Shown here piece by piece: positions 7,859-17,442 of a stretch of 53,387 nucleotides of DNA; position 1 is the stretch's first letter; each line of letters begins with the position of its first letter. The stretch spans positions 1-53,387 of the forward strand of contig NZ_FREZ01000019.1 in NCBI RefSeq assembly GCF_900143525.1, written 5' to 3'. The stretch comes from Ruegeria sp. Alg231-54 (GTDB lineage Bacteria > Pseudomonadota > Alphaproteobacteria > Rhodobacterales > Rhodobacteraceae). A model generated the notes under the pieces. It did not search any database. It was not told where the DNA came from and saw nothing but the letters and a program-made list of their open reading frames with translations. Position numbers and translations under genes: made by a program.

Positions 7859-8659
7859 TCAAATCGGAAACACCGCAGGGTCGATTTTATGATTTTTCAG
7901 AAGCTGATCGATCAGAGAGCCTTCATTGAAGCTTTTAACACCTGAAAACATCCGTCGGAACCACGATCCATAAAAGTGAATCGACATCTTGTCCTGCCAC
8001 TCGAGAAAATCGAGCTTTGAAATGTCAGGGTCGTTCCACAATGCGCGGAAGCGAGGCGGAATAGAATACAGCTCGGTACGGGGCGTTGCCATCGCACTCT
8101 CATCGCCAAGGGACACGAAGTGATACAGCATTGGGGGCCCCAAACTGAACAAGGGCAAACTCCAATACGTGGACCTGCCAAAAATGCGCAGATACGCTTG
8201 CTTCTGTTCTTCTGGCCACCAGGGCGGAATAAGATCGCTTTCGAATGCGAAATGGCACATCTGCTTTAAGGCCGGGCTTTCAGACGGAAAGGCCAGTACG
8301 CCATTCATTAGTCGTTTTTTCTTTCGATTTCCTTGCGGAAACAAGTAACCTTGGTTGGTCTCGAACGGTCTGAGCGCGTAGGCATCGGCATCCACCCAGA
8401 TATAGTCGGTATCCTGCATAAGCTTCAGGCGGAACAAATCCGCGTGAACGGCAACGGATCGGGTGATCGGGTCGCAGTAAATCTCGGACGTGTCAAAAAT
8501 TTCGCGTGCGTCGCACGCCTCAATGTAGTCCGGAATGTCCTCTAGGTCGCCATAGTGGTAGACGATCGGCTTCTGGTCCACATCTGCAAAGGACTTCAGG
8601 CACAAATGCTCCAGAAAACTAAACCGCTTGCCGATCCAGAGTGTTGCCACGCGTTCCAA
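7859..8659 (-). CDS. Putative DXD-motif glycosyltransferase
   Basis: The 266-residue protein has a GT-A-like N-terminal half with the DXD motif in YIWVDADAYALRPF (near residue 90), the site that binds a metal and nucleotide sugar in Gly_transf_sug/GT32-type enzymes. The preceding segment VHADLFRLKLM is also characteristic of that group. No signal or membrane helix is evident. It is isolated between hisD and the UPF0262 gene and looks like an insertion in the conserved order. The sugar and acceptor are unknown. Confidence 0.7.
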   Translation of the reverse strand: MERVATLWIGKRFSFLEHLCLKSFADVDQKPIVYHYGDLEDIPDYIEACDAREIFDTSEIYCDPITRSVAVHADLFRLKLMQDTDYIWVDADAYALRPFETNQGYLFPQGNRKKKRLMNGVLAFPSESPALKQMCHFAFESDLIPPWWPEEQKQAYLRIFGRSTYWSLPLFSLGPPMLYHFVSLGDESAMATPRTELYSIPPRFRALWNDPDISKLDFLEWQDKMSIHFYGSWFRRMFSGVKSFNEGSLIDQLLKNHKIDPAVFPI

Positions 8660-8780
8660 GTCTGGCTCCTATGTGTCAGGTCCTTCGGTCAAGGCGCCGT
8701 TGAACAACAGGTTGTTTCAAGTCCCTACCTAGATAATCCGTGCAGGTTCGCGGCGGGTGTGACCCTTAGGCCATAAGGAT

Positions 8781-10082
8781 TTAGCCGTTCAGACGCTTCA
8801 ACCGCGCCGTTACTGAAAGTCCATGCGCCTCGAGGCTTTCGGAGTTGGCCAGCTGTTCGGCTGCGGGTCCAATCGCACGCAGGGCGTCAGGTGTCATCTG
8901 GCTCAGGGTCGTACGTTTGAGGAAATCCATCACACTGAGGCCCGACGAGAAACGGGCCGAACGCGCTGTTGGCAGCACGTGATTGGGACCACCGACATAA
9001 TCGCCAATGGCCTCCGGTGTGTACTGGCCCAAGAAGATCGCCCCGGCGTGGACAGTCTTAGCGCTCAGCGTCACTGGGTCCGCCACGCACAGCTCCAGGT
9101 GTTCGGGCGCGATGCGGTTCGACAATGCCGCTGCTTCGTCCAGATCACGTACGGTGATTATCGCGCCAAAATCACGCCAGCTTGCGCCCGCGATGGCGCG
9201 GCGCTGCAGAGTTTCCAGGCGTTTATCGACAGCTTTGGCGACAGCTTGTCCAAATCCTGCGTCATCTGTAACCAGGATCGATTGCGCGCTTTCGTCATGT
9301 TCTGCCTGGCTAAGAAGGTCCAGTGCAATCCAGTCAGGATCGTTGTCCTTGTCGGCGATGACCAGAATCTCGGACGGACCGGCAATCATATCGATGCCAA
9401 CCTTACCGAATACGCGGCGCTTGGCGGCGGCTACAAATGCGTTGCCCGGACCCGTGATCTTGTCGACCGCTGCAATTGTGTCGGTGCCATAGGCCAGTGC
9501 GGCAATCGCCTGTGCCCCGCCAATGCGATAGATCGTGTCCACACCGGAAAGCTGCGCCGCCAGCAGGACCAACGGGTTCACTTGCCCGTCTGGTGTCGGC
9601 ACGGCAATGGCCAGACGCTCAACCCCAGCGACCTTCGCGGGGATTGCGTTCATCAGCACGGAAGACGGGTACGATGCCAGCCCGCCGGGCACGTAGAGAC
9701 CGGCAGCCGACACAGCTGACCAACGCCAACCCAGCATTGCGCCCGACGAATCTGTCCACTCGTGATCCTCTGGCAACTGCTTTTCGTGATAGGATCTGAT
9801 GCGCTCAGCGGCCAATTCCAAAGCAGCCCGATCTTCGGACGAGACCTGATCCACAGCCTCGGTGATCTGTTCAGGGCTGAAGGCCATTGTTTCGGGCGTC
9901 AGCTCCAGCCGGTCAAACTTGGCGGTCAGCTGGATCACCGCCGCATCGCCACGTTTCCGCACGTCATCGATAATCCCGGCGACAACGGCGTCCACATCCG
10001 GGCTGTCCTCGCGCTTGGCGGACAACAGTGTTTTGAAGGCGGTCTCGAATTCAGACGACGTCGTGTCGAGGAAAACAGGCAT
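8781..10082 (-). CDS. hisD: Histidinol dehydrogenase
   Basis: The protein from the ATG at 10082 has 433 residues, the normal length. HisD oxidises L-histidinol to L-histidine in two NAD-dependent steps and ends histidine biosynthesis. Family features are the glycine-rich YVPGGLASYPSSVLM region, the KITGPGN segment, the zinc ligands in SQAEHDE, the catalytic pair in APEHLEL and GGPNHVLPT. An in-frame start at 10139 would add 19 residues of unrelated sequence. No other his gene is nearby, which is usual for this family. Confidence 0.96.
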   Translation of the reverse strand: MPVFLDTTSSEFETAFKTLLSAKREDSPDVDAVVAGIIDDVRKRGDAAVIQLTAKFDRLELTPETMAFSPEQITEAVDQVSSEDRAALELAAERIRSYHEKQLPEDHEWTDSSGAMLGWRWSAVSAAGLYVPGGLASYPSSVLMNAIPAKVAGVERLAIAVPTPDGQVNPLVLLAAQLSGVDTIYRIGGAQAIAALAYGTDTIAAVDKITGPGNAFVAAAKRRVFGKVGIDMIAGPSEILVIADKDNDPDWIALDLLSQAEHDESAQSILVTDDAGFGQAVAKAVDKRLETLQRRAIAGASWRDFGAIITVRDLDEAAALSNRIAPEHLELCVADPVTLSAKTVHAGAIFLGQYTPEAIGDYVGGPNHVLPTARSARFSSGLSVMDFLKRTTLSQMTPDALRAIGPAAEQLANSESLEAHGLSVTARLKRLNG

Positions 10083-10142
10083 GTTCTGGCACTCCGGAGC
10101 GTTTGATCGGGACATACCGCCCAGATGGGCCGGCCTCAACCC

Positions 10143-10610
10143 TCAGTCCCGTAGGTGCAGCGATTTGCGCATACCCAGACAGGACACGTCATTGCGCTGA
10201 CTGCAACCTCCGGTGGTTTCCCAGCCGTGCCGCGCATAGAAACCCTGTGCCGTTTGGGTGGCTTCAAGCTGCCCCTCGGTACAGCCAAGGGCGATTAGTT
10301 CCTGCTCAAGCGCCTTCAACAAAGCGCCGCCAATACCCCAACCAATGTGATCTGGATCGATATACAAAAGCGTGATTTCTCCGGCTTCGGTCAGCCCACC
10401 GACTGCCGCAGGCTGCCCGTTATTCTCAGCAAGCCAGATTTGCGCCCCGTTCCTGATCCAGCCTCTGATCGTCTCCGGATCCTTGTTAGCGACCCATTGT
10501 GCGATCACCTCAGGATTATCCTGATGGTCCGCCTTACAAAGTTCGGTAATTGACCGGATCAGAACGCGGCTCAGATCGAACACGTCGAAAACGGTCGCAC
10601 GGCGCAGCAC
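10143..10610 (-). CDS. GNAT-family N-acetyltransferase
   Basis: This 155-residue protein begins MLRRATVFDVFDLSRVL, a typical GNAT opening. The central LLYIDPDHIGWGIGGALLKALEQ is the acetyl-CoA loop and helix, and FYARHGWETTGG is the C-terminal acceptor region. It lies 61 bases before hisD on the same strand. The substrate is unknown. Confidence 0.85.
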   Translation of the reverse strand: MLRRATVFDVFDLSRVLIRSITELCKADHQDNPEVIAQWVANKDPETIRGWIRNGAQIWLAENNGQPAAVGGLTEAGEITLLYIDPDHIGWGIGGALLKALEQELIALGCTEGQLEATQTAQGFYARHGWETTGGCSQRNDVSCLGMRKSLHLRD

Positions 10611-10653
10611 CAGACCCCGTGGGGGTCCGGTGAATGCCTGCGCTATGCCGCGC

Positions 10654-11130
10654 TTATTCCGGATGGTGCGGTGCCTGACCGGATGGGGCCTGATACGGTC
10701 GGGTCACGTCCTTGAGGGTGACATCCAGCGCCTCGACCGACAAGCGGATCGTACCGTCTCCCGCCAGTGTCAGCATGATCTGCCCGGCACCGTCTTCGCC
10801 TGCTTCGAAATCAATCGACAGCAGGGACATCACCATTTCCTTGTCGCCGCGTTCGACCCCCTGGCTCGCCACAGATAGTACTGAATCGAAAACCAGAACC
10901 GACTGCACCCGTTCAAACGGGCGGTCGCGGCGGGCAGCGGCATCCTTGTCTTCCCAGCGGAACCGGTTCAGCAACAGGCCAAAGCGACGCTCAGAGGGCC
11001 GCCACGTCATCTCGGTGATTGGGAAAATCGCATCCTGCGCCAGGGTCGAAATCACCTGAAGATCATCGGCGTCCTCGGCCCCCAGATTCAGTGGGGCTTC
11101 GCGTCCGTCTTCGAAACTTGCATCTGTCAT
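10654..11130 (-). CDS. DUF2948 family protein
   Basis: The 158-residue protein matches DUF2948, an alphaproteobacterial family without known function. Characteristic parts are GAEDADDLQVISTLAQDAI near the start, LLLNRFRWED, and the middle segment RVQSVLVFD. Its ATG overlaps the stop of murA by four bases, so it is translated with it. It has no membrane or signal segments. The murA-DUF2948-hisD order is conserved in Rhodobacteraceae. Confidence 0.9.
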   Translation of the reverse strand: MTDASFEDGREAPLNLGAEDADDLQVISTLAQDAIFPITEMTWRPSERRFGLLLNRFRWEDKDAAARRDRPFERVQSVLVFDSVLSVASQGVERGDKEMVMSLLSIDFEAGEDGAGQIMLTLAGDGTIRLSVEALDVTLKDVTRPYQAPSGQAPHHPE

Positions 11131-12395
11131 TGGCCTTTGATCCGTTCAATCTTTGCGCCCACGCCTTCCAGCTTACGCACCACATGTTCATATCCGCGGT
11201 CCAGATGATAGACCCGACTGACTGTCGTTTCCCCTTCAGCCGCCATTCCGGCCAGAATCAACGAGACTGAGGCCCGCAAATCCGTCGCCATCACGGGCGC
11301 TCCCTTCAGACGTTCAACCCCGGTCACGGTCGCCGTGCCACCGTGCACTTCAATATTCGCGCCCATGCGCACCAATTCCGGGGCATGCATAAAGCGGTTC
11401 TCAAAGATACGCTCTTCCAGAACCGAGGTACCTTCGGCCGTACACATCAAAGCCATCATCTGCGCCTGCAAATCTGTCGGGAAACCGGGGAATGGCTCGG
11501 TCACAACATCCACAGCGTTAACACGGCCGTTCTTACGGGCAACCTTCAGGCCTTTTGGGGTTTCTTCGACTTGCACTCCCGCCGCATCCAGCTTGGCCGC
11601 AAAAGATTCGACCAAAGCCATCCGACCACCCAACAACTCAACCTCACCACCGCACATCGCGGGGGCCAACATATAGGTGCCCAGTTCGATCCGGTCGGTC
11701 ACCACCTGATGCGTCGCACCGTGCAAGCGATCAACGCCCTGAATCTCGATGGTCGAGGTCCCCTCACCCGAGATTTGCGCGCCCATCTTGCGCAGACATT
11801 CGACCAGGTCGACAATCTCAGGCTCGCGCGCGGCGTTCTTCAGAACGGTCGTGCCTTTGGCCAGCGTGGCGGCCATGACGATGTTCTCAGTCGCGCCCAC
11901 CGAGGCAAAGCGCATCTCATGCACTGCGCCTTTCAGCCCACCCGGGGCATTGGCGTGCAAGTAACCGTCTTTAAGCTCGATCTCGGCGCCCAGCGCCTCA
12001 AGCCCTTCGACGTGCAGGTCCATCGGCCGCGCACCGATGGCACAGCCACCGGGCAGCGACACAACAGCCTGTCCAAAACGCGCCAACAAAGGACCCAGCA
12101 CCAGATTGGACGCCCGCATCTTGCGCACGATCTCATAATCCGCCGTCTGACTGGTCAGGTCATGGCTGGACATCGCCAGCACCTGCCCGTCCTGCAGCGA
12201 AGACACTTCTGCCCCCAGCGATTGCAACAGCGCAGTCATTGTTTTGATGTCACTCAGTCGCGGCGCATTGGTCAGCGTCAGCGGTTCTTCGCTGAGCAAC
12301 GTTGCAGGCATCAGCGTCAGGCATGCGTTCTTGGCCCCCGCAATCGGTATCTGACCGTTCAGCGGCCCGTTGCCCGTTACCAAAATCGAATCCAT
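11127..12395 (-). CDS. murA: UDP-N-acetylglucosamine 1-carboxyvinyltransferase
   Basis: The 422-residue MurA transfers enolpyruvate from PEP to UDP-GlcNAc, the first committed step of peptidoglycan synthesis. It begins with GPLNGQIPIAGAKNACL. The fosfomycin-sensitive catalytic cysteine is C118 in LPGGCAIGARP, and RASNLVLGPLLARFG is the conserved loop before it. The length is normal. It follows a small basic ORF by six bases and overlaps the DUF2948 gene by four, so the run is one operon. Confidence 0.97.
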   Translation of the reverse strand: MDSILVTGNGPLNGQIPIAGAKNACLTLMPATLLSEEPLTLTNAPRLSDIKTMTALLQSLGAEVSSLQDGQVLAMSSHDLTSQTADYEIVRKMRASNLVLGPLLARFGQAVVSLPGGCAIGARPMDLHVEGLEALGAEIELKDGYLHANAPGGLKGAVHEMRFASVGATENIVMAATLAKGTTVLKNAAREPEIVDLVECLRKMGAQISGEGTSTIEIQGVDRLHGATHQVVTDRIELGTYMLAPAMCGGEVELLGGRMALVESFAAKLDAAGVQVEETPKGLKVARKNGRVNAVDVVTEPFPGFPTDLQAQMMALMCTAEGTSVLEERIFENRFMHAPELVRMGANIEVHGGTATVTGVERLKGAPVMATDLRASVSLILAGMAAEGETTVSRVYHLDRGYEHVVRKLEGVGAKIERIKGQ

Positions 12396-12401
12396 CTGCT
12401 C

Positions 12402-12557
12402 TTATCCCTCGTCCTTGCCGGTCTTGTCCTCGGATGCCGCCCGCGCCTTGGCTTGCGCCTTGCGCCGCGCCATATTCGCCTTAAGCGCGGCCTTAAGCCG
12501 TTCTTCGCGCGCGTCCCCGGATTTACCGTCTTTTTTAGGTGAATTTTTGTCTGCCAT
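12402..12557 (-). CDS. Small basic protein of 51 residues, operon leader of murA
   Basis: An ATG at 12557 opens a 51-codon frame ending at TAA 12402-12404, six bases before murA. The product is highly charged: MADKNSPKKDGKSGDAREER, then LKAALKANMARRKAQAKARA and an acidic end. It looks like a single basic helix with disordered ends and has no domain I recognise. The close spacing to murA and the biased, helix-forming composition support a real gene. I recall similar small proteins next to murA in related bacteria, but this was not checked. Confidence 0.7.
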   Translation of the reverse strand: MADKNSPKKDGKSGDAREERLKAALKANMARRKAQAKARAASEDKTGKDEG

Positions 12558-12640
12558 TGTCTTTCTCTACAGGAGACGAAAAAAACCGTCCAGACACCCT
12601 TGCGCCGCGTTTCGTTTGAGTCTAATCACCCGCCCACAGC

Positions 12641-12715
<75 letters not shown>

Positions 12716-13260
12716 TAAAATCAAAGACTTATAGGATTGTCCGCGTGCGCCCACAGTGGACAGGCGACCACATGGGGGCCATCGCACAGGATTGCTCATC
12801 CGATGGCTACGTTGCGCCGATTGGCTTGAGCATTCGATGATAGGCTGCACCTACCTGACTAACCCGCCCCCCGGCCTACCCCCACAGTCAGCCTTGCGTG
12901 TGCCATTGAGGCTCGCCGACTTTGCGGGGCATGATTTTCAAAGGGCCATCCCTTCTGAAGTAAGGCTCTCGGTGTTCTTTGAAGGCTGTCGGATTGGGGG
13001 CTCGGGACGAATGCCCGCTTCAGCCCGACAGTGGACGTTCACACAAGACGGAGCTAGGTCCGAGGTGCGGACATAGCTGCCGTCCACTTGGCACAAGGCA
13101 ATAACCGCTCGCAGTCCACAGAGGGCACCAAGATGTACTGCGCTAAGTAGGCTCGCGCACAAAACGCAAAGCTGGCCTCAGGCAATTTCTTTGAAATCAC
13201 AGTTGATTTTGCAGCGAATGGCTCGGCAATAACGCAAAAGATCCAGTGTCAAATTTTGAT
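12716..13260. other. Gene-free stretch between tRNA-Thr and the polysaccharide locus
   Basis: About 545 bases hold no convincing gene. Short open frames occur on both strands, none with recognisable content or a good ribosome site. It separates the housekeeping block from the exopolysaccharide locus and may contain decayed sequence. Confidence 0.5.
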
Positions 13261-14172
13261 TCAGCTGCTTTTCTCAATAGTGTTGGAAAGCAGAAAATTA
13301 TTGATCGCAAGTCGCCAATCATAAGGGTCAAGGTTGCAGAATGAAACTCTCGTATCTCCTTCACGGTCACGTAACCCATCAACTTTACTGGCGATCACAT
13401 TGCGCTTCGCGGCAAGCGCTTCGTCCAGCACAAGTCCGTAAGCCTCCCAACGCGACGGAATCGCAACAATATCGACGGCTTGATAGGCCTCTGCAGGGTC
13501 CTCGGCGTGGCCCCGAAATTCTATGCGCGGGTCACCCTCTGCCAGTGTCTCAAGGTATAAACGCTGACTGCCTTCGCCAAAGATCAACAAACGCGCGCCC
13601 GGCGTTCGGGTTAACCGAAAGCCTTGGATCAGGATGTCGAAGCCTTTCTGCTGCTCGAGCCGCCCGATGGCACCAATTGTGGTCTTTGACTTGGGAGGCA
13701 TCGTGTTGCGCGACAACTGCTCAAGATCAACGGTCGGAGGAATGACGGTCAGCTTTTCCGAGGCGGCCAGGCGTCTTTCCTTCATCCAGCCCGACTGCGA
13801 ATGGCTGACCGCGACCACCTGATCGAAGAAGGAATAGATCACCCTCAGCATTGCAAAGAACCGACGTTTGTGTGGGACATTCAGAGTGGTGAATGCCCGG
13901 GTGTAACTGTGTTCGACATGGACCAGTCGAGTGTCCAGATGCATTGCGCGAAGCGCCGAGAACGCGGGTAAGCTTCTCCAGCTTGGTACGACGTGGGACA
14001 CGATGACATCCGCATTCAGTTTGCCCCAAGAAAATGCAGTCCGTTTGACCTTCAACACCTTTTGATCGACCGTTTCGGACAGATCTGATTGCGCCAAAAG
14101 ATGGTCGAGCATCCGCATCACGCCGCCCGCTGTCGTGTCGTCCACCAGGTGGAGTATCTTTTTCTGTTCCAT
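13261..14172 (-). CDS. Glycosyltransferase family 4
   Basis: The 303-residue protein is a GT-B glycosyltransferase. The C-terminal half shows the GT4 donor domain: TIGAIGRLEQQKGFDILIQGF at about residues 166-187, a glycine-rich RLLIFGEGSQR strand, and the EX7E-type motif in PSRWEAYGLVLDEALA. The N-terminal acceptor domain is short, about 150 residues. It is the last of four genes (flippase, two GT2, GT4) on the minus strand, with a 13-base gap to the gene before. It probably adds one sugar to the lipid-linked repeat unit at the cytoplasmic face of the membrane. Its specificity is unknown. Confidence 0.88.
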   Translation of the reverse strand: MEQKKILHLVDDTTAGGVMRMLDHLLAQSDLSETVDQKVLKVKRTAFSWGKLNADVIVSHVVPSWRSLPAFSALRAMHLDTRLVHVEHSYTRAFTTLNVPHKRRFFAMLRVIYSFFDQVVAVSHSQSGWMKERRLAASEKLTVIPPTVDLEQLSRNTMPPKSKTTIGAIGRLEQQKGFDILIQGFRLTRTPGARLLIFGEGSQRLYLETLAEGDPRIEFRGHAEDPAEAYQAVDIVAIPSRWEAYGLVLDEALAAKRNVIASKVDGLRDREGDTRVSFCNLDPYDWRLAINNFLLSNTIEKSS

Positions 14173-14185
14173 GATGACGCCTCTC

Positions 14186-15172
14186 TCAGATCGATTGCAG
14201 TTTGGATTTCATTTGTCCCAGCCGGGTGATTGGGCCGGGTCCAAACGTTTTCAACACAAGAGCTGCGGCGAAAGTGCTGAACGTTTTCACAGGTTCCTCA
14301 AACACCGGGCGGAGGCTTTCCTGGACGCTGCGTGCAAACAACTCCCAAGCTTTGTCCCGATCGAGGTTGGTGATAGCCCGCCGCGCCAGATAGCGCAGCT
14401 GATAAGCACGGGACGAGGGTTCGTGCCGGGCAAAGAATTCAGGGTTCAGCGGGCGCAGCTTCGCGACCATCCTCTCCCACGCCTCTAACTGGCGATCTAA
14501 AGCCGCCGAAAGCCCGCCTGCATTGATCCGGTAGTGGGTCAGCAGCCCCGGAACACCTTCGATCTGCCAATCGGTCTTCAACATCAGCCGCATCCAGCAT
14601 TCGATATCTTCGGACTGCCGGAAGGTCTCATCGAAGACCCAATCCCGCTCGGTTTCAAAGCTCGGGCGGTAGGCCAAAGCCTCCAGCACTGTCTTTCGAA
14701 TAACGGCCGCCGATCCGTTGCCGATCGGGTTGCGGTTCAGAACATGTGCTGCGGTCACATTCTTCAGGCGGGGTGCTTGTTTGATCCCCATCATGCACCC
14801 CGCTTCGTCGATCAAGGCACTGCCGGAGTAACTAACCCCCACGTCCGGTTCGGCCTTGAGATGGTGAATATGAGCCGCCAGCTTCTCGGGCATCCACAGA
14901 TCGTCGGCGTCGCATAAGCCGACTAATTTACCCCGCGCGGCAGCGATGCCAGTATTTCTTGCCCCCGCCAGCCCACGATTGGCTTGCCCGACAAGTCGTA
15001 CGCGTGTGTCGCCTTGGTGCGCGCGAGCAATCTCGGAGGTCGCGTCCTGCGATCCATCGTCGACGATGATGATTTCGAAATCGTCATAGGTCTGCGCCTG
15101 CAGTGAGGCGAGCGTTTCGGCCAAGGTTGCTTCGGCATTGTAAGCGGGTACGACGATGGATGCTGTGGGCAT
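14186..15172 (-). CDS. Glycosyltransferase family 2
   Basis: The 328-residue protein is a GT-A family 2 enzyme: ASIVVPAYNAEATLAETLAS at the start, EIIIVDDGSQDAT for nucleotide binding, GLAGARNTGIAAARG, and the DXD as CDADDLW near residue 92. The ERDW-like region (about 200-215) and the C-terminal helical tail complete it. It shares the overall build, including the LRYLARRA segment, with the next gene upstream, so the pair probably arose by duplication. It acts on the growing exopolysaccharide repeat unit. Confidence 0.9.
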   Translation of the reverse strand: MPTASIVVPAYNAEATLAETLASLQAQTYDDFEIIIVDDGSQDATSEIARAHQGDTRVRLVGQANRGLAGARNTGIAAARGKLVGLCDADDLWMPEKLAAHIHHLKAEPDVGVSYSGSALIDEAGCMMGIKQAPRLKNVTAAHVLNRNPIGNGSAAVIRKTVLEALAYRPSFETERDWVFDETFRQSEDIECWMRLMLKTDWQIEGVPGLLTHYRINAGGLSAALDRQLEAWERMVAKLRPLNPEFFARHEPSSRAYQLRYLARRAITNLDRDKAWELFARSVQESLRPVFEEPVKTFSTFAAALVLKTFGPGPITRLGQMKSKLQSI

Positions 15173-15192
15173 GGTGATCTCCTTCAGAATTC

Positions 15193-16107
15193 TTAAGAAA
15201 ACAACGCGCTTTTGATCGCTTGCGGTAGGATCGGGGCCAGCGCGGCCCCTGCGGCGGTAGGCAGTCCTCGGCGCAGGGGCAGCAGAAAACTGCGCGCATG
15301 CAGGCTCAAGCCTTTGCGTGTGTAAGACAGCGCCTGACCCTGATGCCCTAACCGCAACGCCCGGCGGGCGAGATAGCGCAGATAGACGGCCTCGGACGAC
15401 CGCGACGGGAACACGCCATATGATGCGGCTGTTTTGACCGCGTAGGCCCGCCCAGCGCGCATGGCGGCCAAATCCGAGGACAAGCCCCGGGCGCTGGTGC
15501 GATACCAGACCTGAAATTGATCCACCCCTTTGATGGTGAACCCTTCGCCTGCGAGGCGGATCAACAGCTCCAAGTCTTCGTTATGCACCGTTCTCGCGTC
15601 CAACCCGCCAACGGCGTTAAAGACCTCGCGACGGATTGAAAGGTTGGACATGGTGCAGACCGGGTTCTCAGCCAACAGGTCCTGAATGGTCAGTGGTGCG
15701 TTAGGAACCCTCGAGCATGTCTGAGAATCTCCGAGCTGATCGGCGAAGAACCTGATCTGCCCAAAAACCGCATCCGTCGAAGAGGATTGGAAGGCTTCGT
15801 TCAGCTGCGCCAGCTTGTCCTTGTGCCACAGATCGTCTGCATCGCAGAACGCCAGCATGTCTCCCTTGGCCAGTTCGGCCCCATAGTTGCGGGCGGCACT
15901 TGGGCCATCGAAGGGGCTGCTTGCGATCCGGATACGGTGGTCTTGGGCAATGTGATTCAGCACAATGGACAGGCACGCCTTCGAGGGACGATCGCCGACG
16001 CAGATCGCCTCCCATTCCGTGAAGCTTTGCGCGCGAATGCTGGTCAGCGTGTCAGCAATTGTGTCCGCATCGGTGTGAAACGGCACGATGATGGTAAAGC
16101 GGGTCAT
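15193..16107 (-). CDS. Glycosyltransferase family 2
   Basis: From the ATG at 16107 the product has 304 residues. FTIIVPFHTDADTIADTL, the GPSAARNYGAELAKGD loop and the DXD FCDADDLWHKDKL mark a family 2 GT-A enzyme. The tail repeats the YLRYLARRALRLG segment of the neighbouring GT2. A longer frame upstream to 16395 overlaps the flippase gene and has no GT sequence, so it is rejected. The ATG overlaps the flippase stop by four bases, which indicates translational coupling. Confidence 0.9.
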   Translation of the reverse strand: MTRFTIIVPFHTDADTIADTLTSIRAQSFTEWEAICVGDRPSKACLSIVLNHIAQDHRIRIASSPFDGPSAARNYGAELAKGDMLAFCDADDLWHKDKLAQLNEAFQSSSTDAVFGQIRFFADQLGDSQTCSRVPNAPLTIQDLLAENPVCTMSNLSIRREVFNAVGGLDARTVHNEDLELLIRLAGEGFTIKGVDQFQVWYRTSARGLSSDLAAMRAGRAYAVKTAASYGVFPSRSSEAVYLRYLARRALRLGHQGQALSYTRKGLSLHARSFLLPLRRGLPTAAGAALAPILPQAIKSALFS

Positions 16108-17342
16108 TGGAAGCCGAACCTCTCTGTTGTCTTTTGATCCCGAGGCAGCAGAACCCAAGAGGCGATCAACATGAGGGCAGCACTGGTCATCAGGTATCCA
16201 ATCGCCACCGGCATCAGCCCGAACGGCGCCATGATCGCGGTGTTGAGGATCAATGCGAATGCAAGGGCCGTGCTGACTCGTAGCTCGGTGATCGCGCGGT
16301 TCTCGGACCGCAGCCAGCCGGCCACGGCGGACCAGATGACGCTGGGCAATGCGGCAAGGCACAAGACCGAAACCACCGGTGAAATCTGCTGCCACTCAGC
16401 ACCCAGCAGCAGCGGCACGTAGATCGGTGCAAGCGCGGCTTGCAGCAAAACCAACGGGCTCAGCACCAGGAGGGACGTGCCGAGCCCATGACGCAGCGCC
16501 TTGGTTTTATCCGGGGCTGCGCAAAGATGTGGGAAAAGAACGACTGAAAAGGCCTGCGTGAACGATGTCGCCAAGCCGAGCCCAGCGTTGAAAGCCATGA
16601 AGTAGATGCCAAGGCTCTCGGCCCCCAGCATCGCGCCAACCACAAGCTTGTCGGCCTGCAAACGCAGAACTTTGACAACCTCAACCCCCAGAACAGCCCA
16701 GCCAAAGTCAACAAAGGGGCGAAGGGCGGCAAACCCGCGCGGCGCGTTTGATGCCCAGGGACGTAGACGGCGCATCAGGACCAGCCAAATCGGGGCGGCC
16801 AGCAATCGGGGCAGCACCAAAGCCAGCGGCGAGGCCCAGAGCAGCGCCAGTAGCGCGGCCATAGCATTTGCGCCAACCACCTGCCCTCCGGCAACAGCGG
16901 CTGTCTTTTGTAGCTTGCCCTCACGCATCGCAAGCGCGGCCTGCACCAGACCGGCGGGCATGAACAGGTACTCTCCGGCCAGAATAGCGAGCAGCAGCGC
17001 CAGGGTCTGGTGCCCTATCGCATAGAGGGCAATGGCGATGGTCACCTGCAGCAAAAACAGTGCCCCGCACCAGACCCAGAAGATACGATGCGCGGTGTTG
17101 CAGCGCTGTTCCAGCTCGGACTGCGGGGCTTGGATGATCCTCTGCCCCACGCCGTTCTCGGTTAGCGCCTTTAGGATATCCCCTGCCGCGAGGGCAGCGG
17201 CAGCCAGCCCTATAGCCTCGGGGCTGAGAGTGCGGGCCACAACCACGACCACCGCAAGACGTGAGGCTTTTGCCGCCACTTCGGACACCGCATAGGCTAG
17301 CAGGTGCCGCAGGAAACTGGAATGTACCAATCGCTGAGTCAT
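16104..17342 (-). CDS. Oligosaccharide flippase, Wzx-like
   Basis: The 412-residue protein has about 12 hydrophobic segments and the arrangement of the polysaccharide biosynthesis/MATE-like flippase family. These proteins move undecaprenyl-linked repeat units to the periplasm. The start LVHSSFLRHLLAYAVSEVAAK and the segment LSPEAIGLAAAALAAGDILK are typical. It is first in the minus-strand flippase-GT2-GT2-GT4 operon. The 195-base region before it is shared with the divergent wza-like gene and contains one copy of the CTATCC repeat, so the two transcription units may be co-regulated. Confidence 0.88.
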   Translation of the reverse strand: MTQRLVHSSFLRHLLAYAVSEVAAKASRLAVVVVVARTLSPEAIGLAAAALAAGDILKALTENGVGQRIIQAPQSELEQRCNTAHRIFWVWCGALFLLQVTIAIALYAIGHQTLALLLAILAGEYLFMPAGLVQAALAMREGKLQKTAAVAGGQVVGANAMAALLALLWASPLALVLPRLLAAPIWLVLMRRLRPWASNAPRGFAALRPFVDFGWAVLGVEVVKVLRLQADKLVVGAMLGAESLGIYFMAFNAGLGLATSFTQAFSVVLFPHLCAAPDKTKALRHGLGTSLLVLSPLVLLQAALAPIYVPLLLGAEWQQISPVVSVLCLAALPSVIWSAVAGWLRSENRAITELRVSTALAFALILNTAIMAPFGLMPVAIGYLMTSAALMLIASWVLLPRDQKTTERFGFQ

Positions 17343-17442
17343 ATCGCCAAGTGTCCAAAAACAGTGTTGGGATCAGTTCTAATTGGCAGCAACATCCCTG
17401 TCCCAGACGCGGGCGGACAGCCAGACGAACCATCGGGCGAGC

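Noticed and set aside
11343..12542. A 399-codon open frame on the plus strand opposite murA
   Set aside because: It is the antisense shadow of murA, without ribosome site or domain content.
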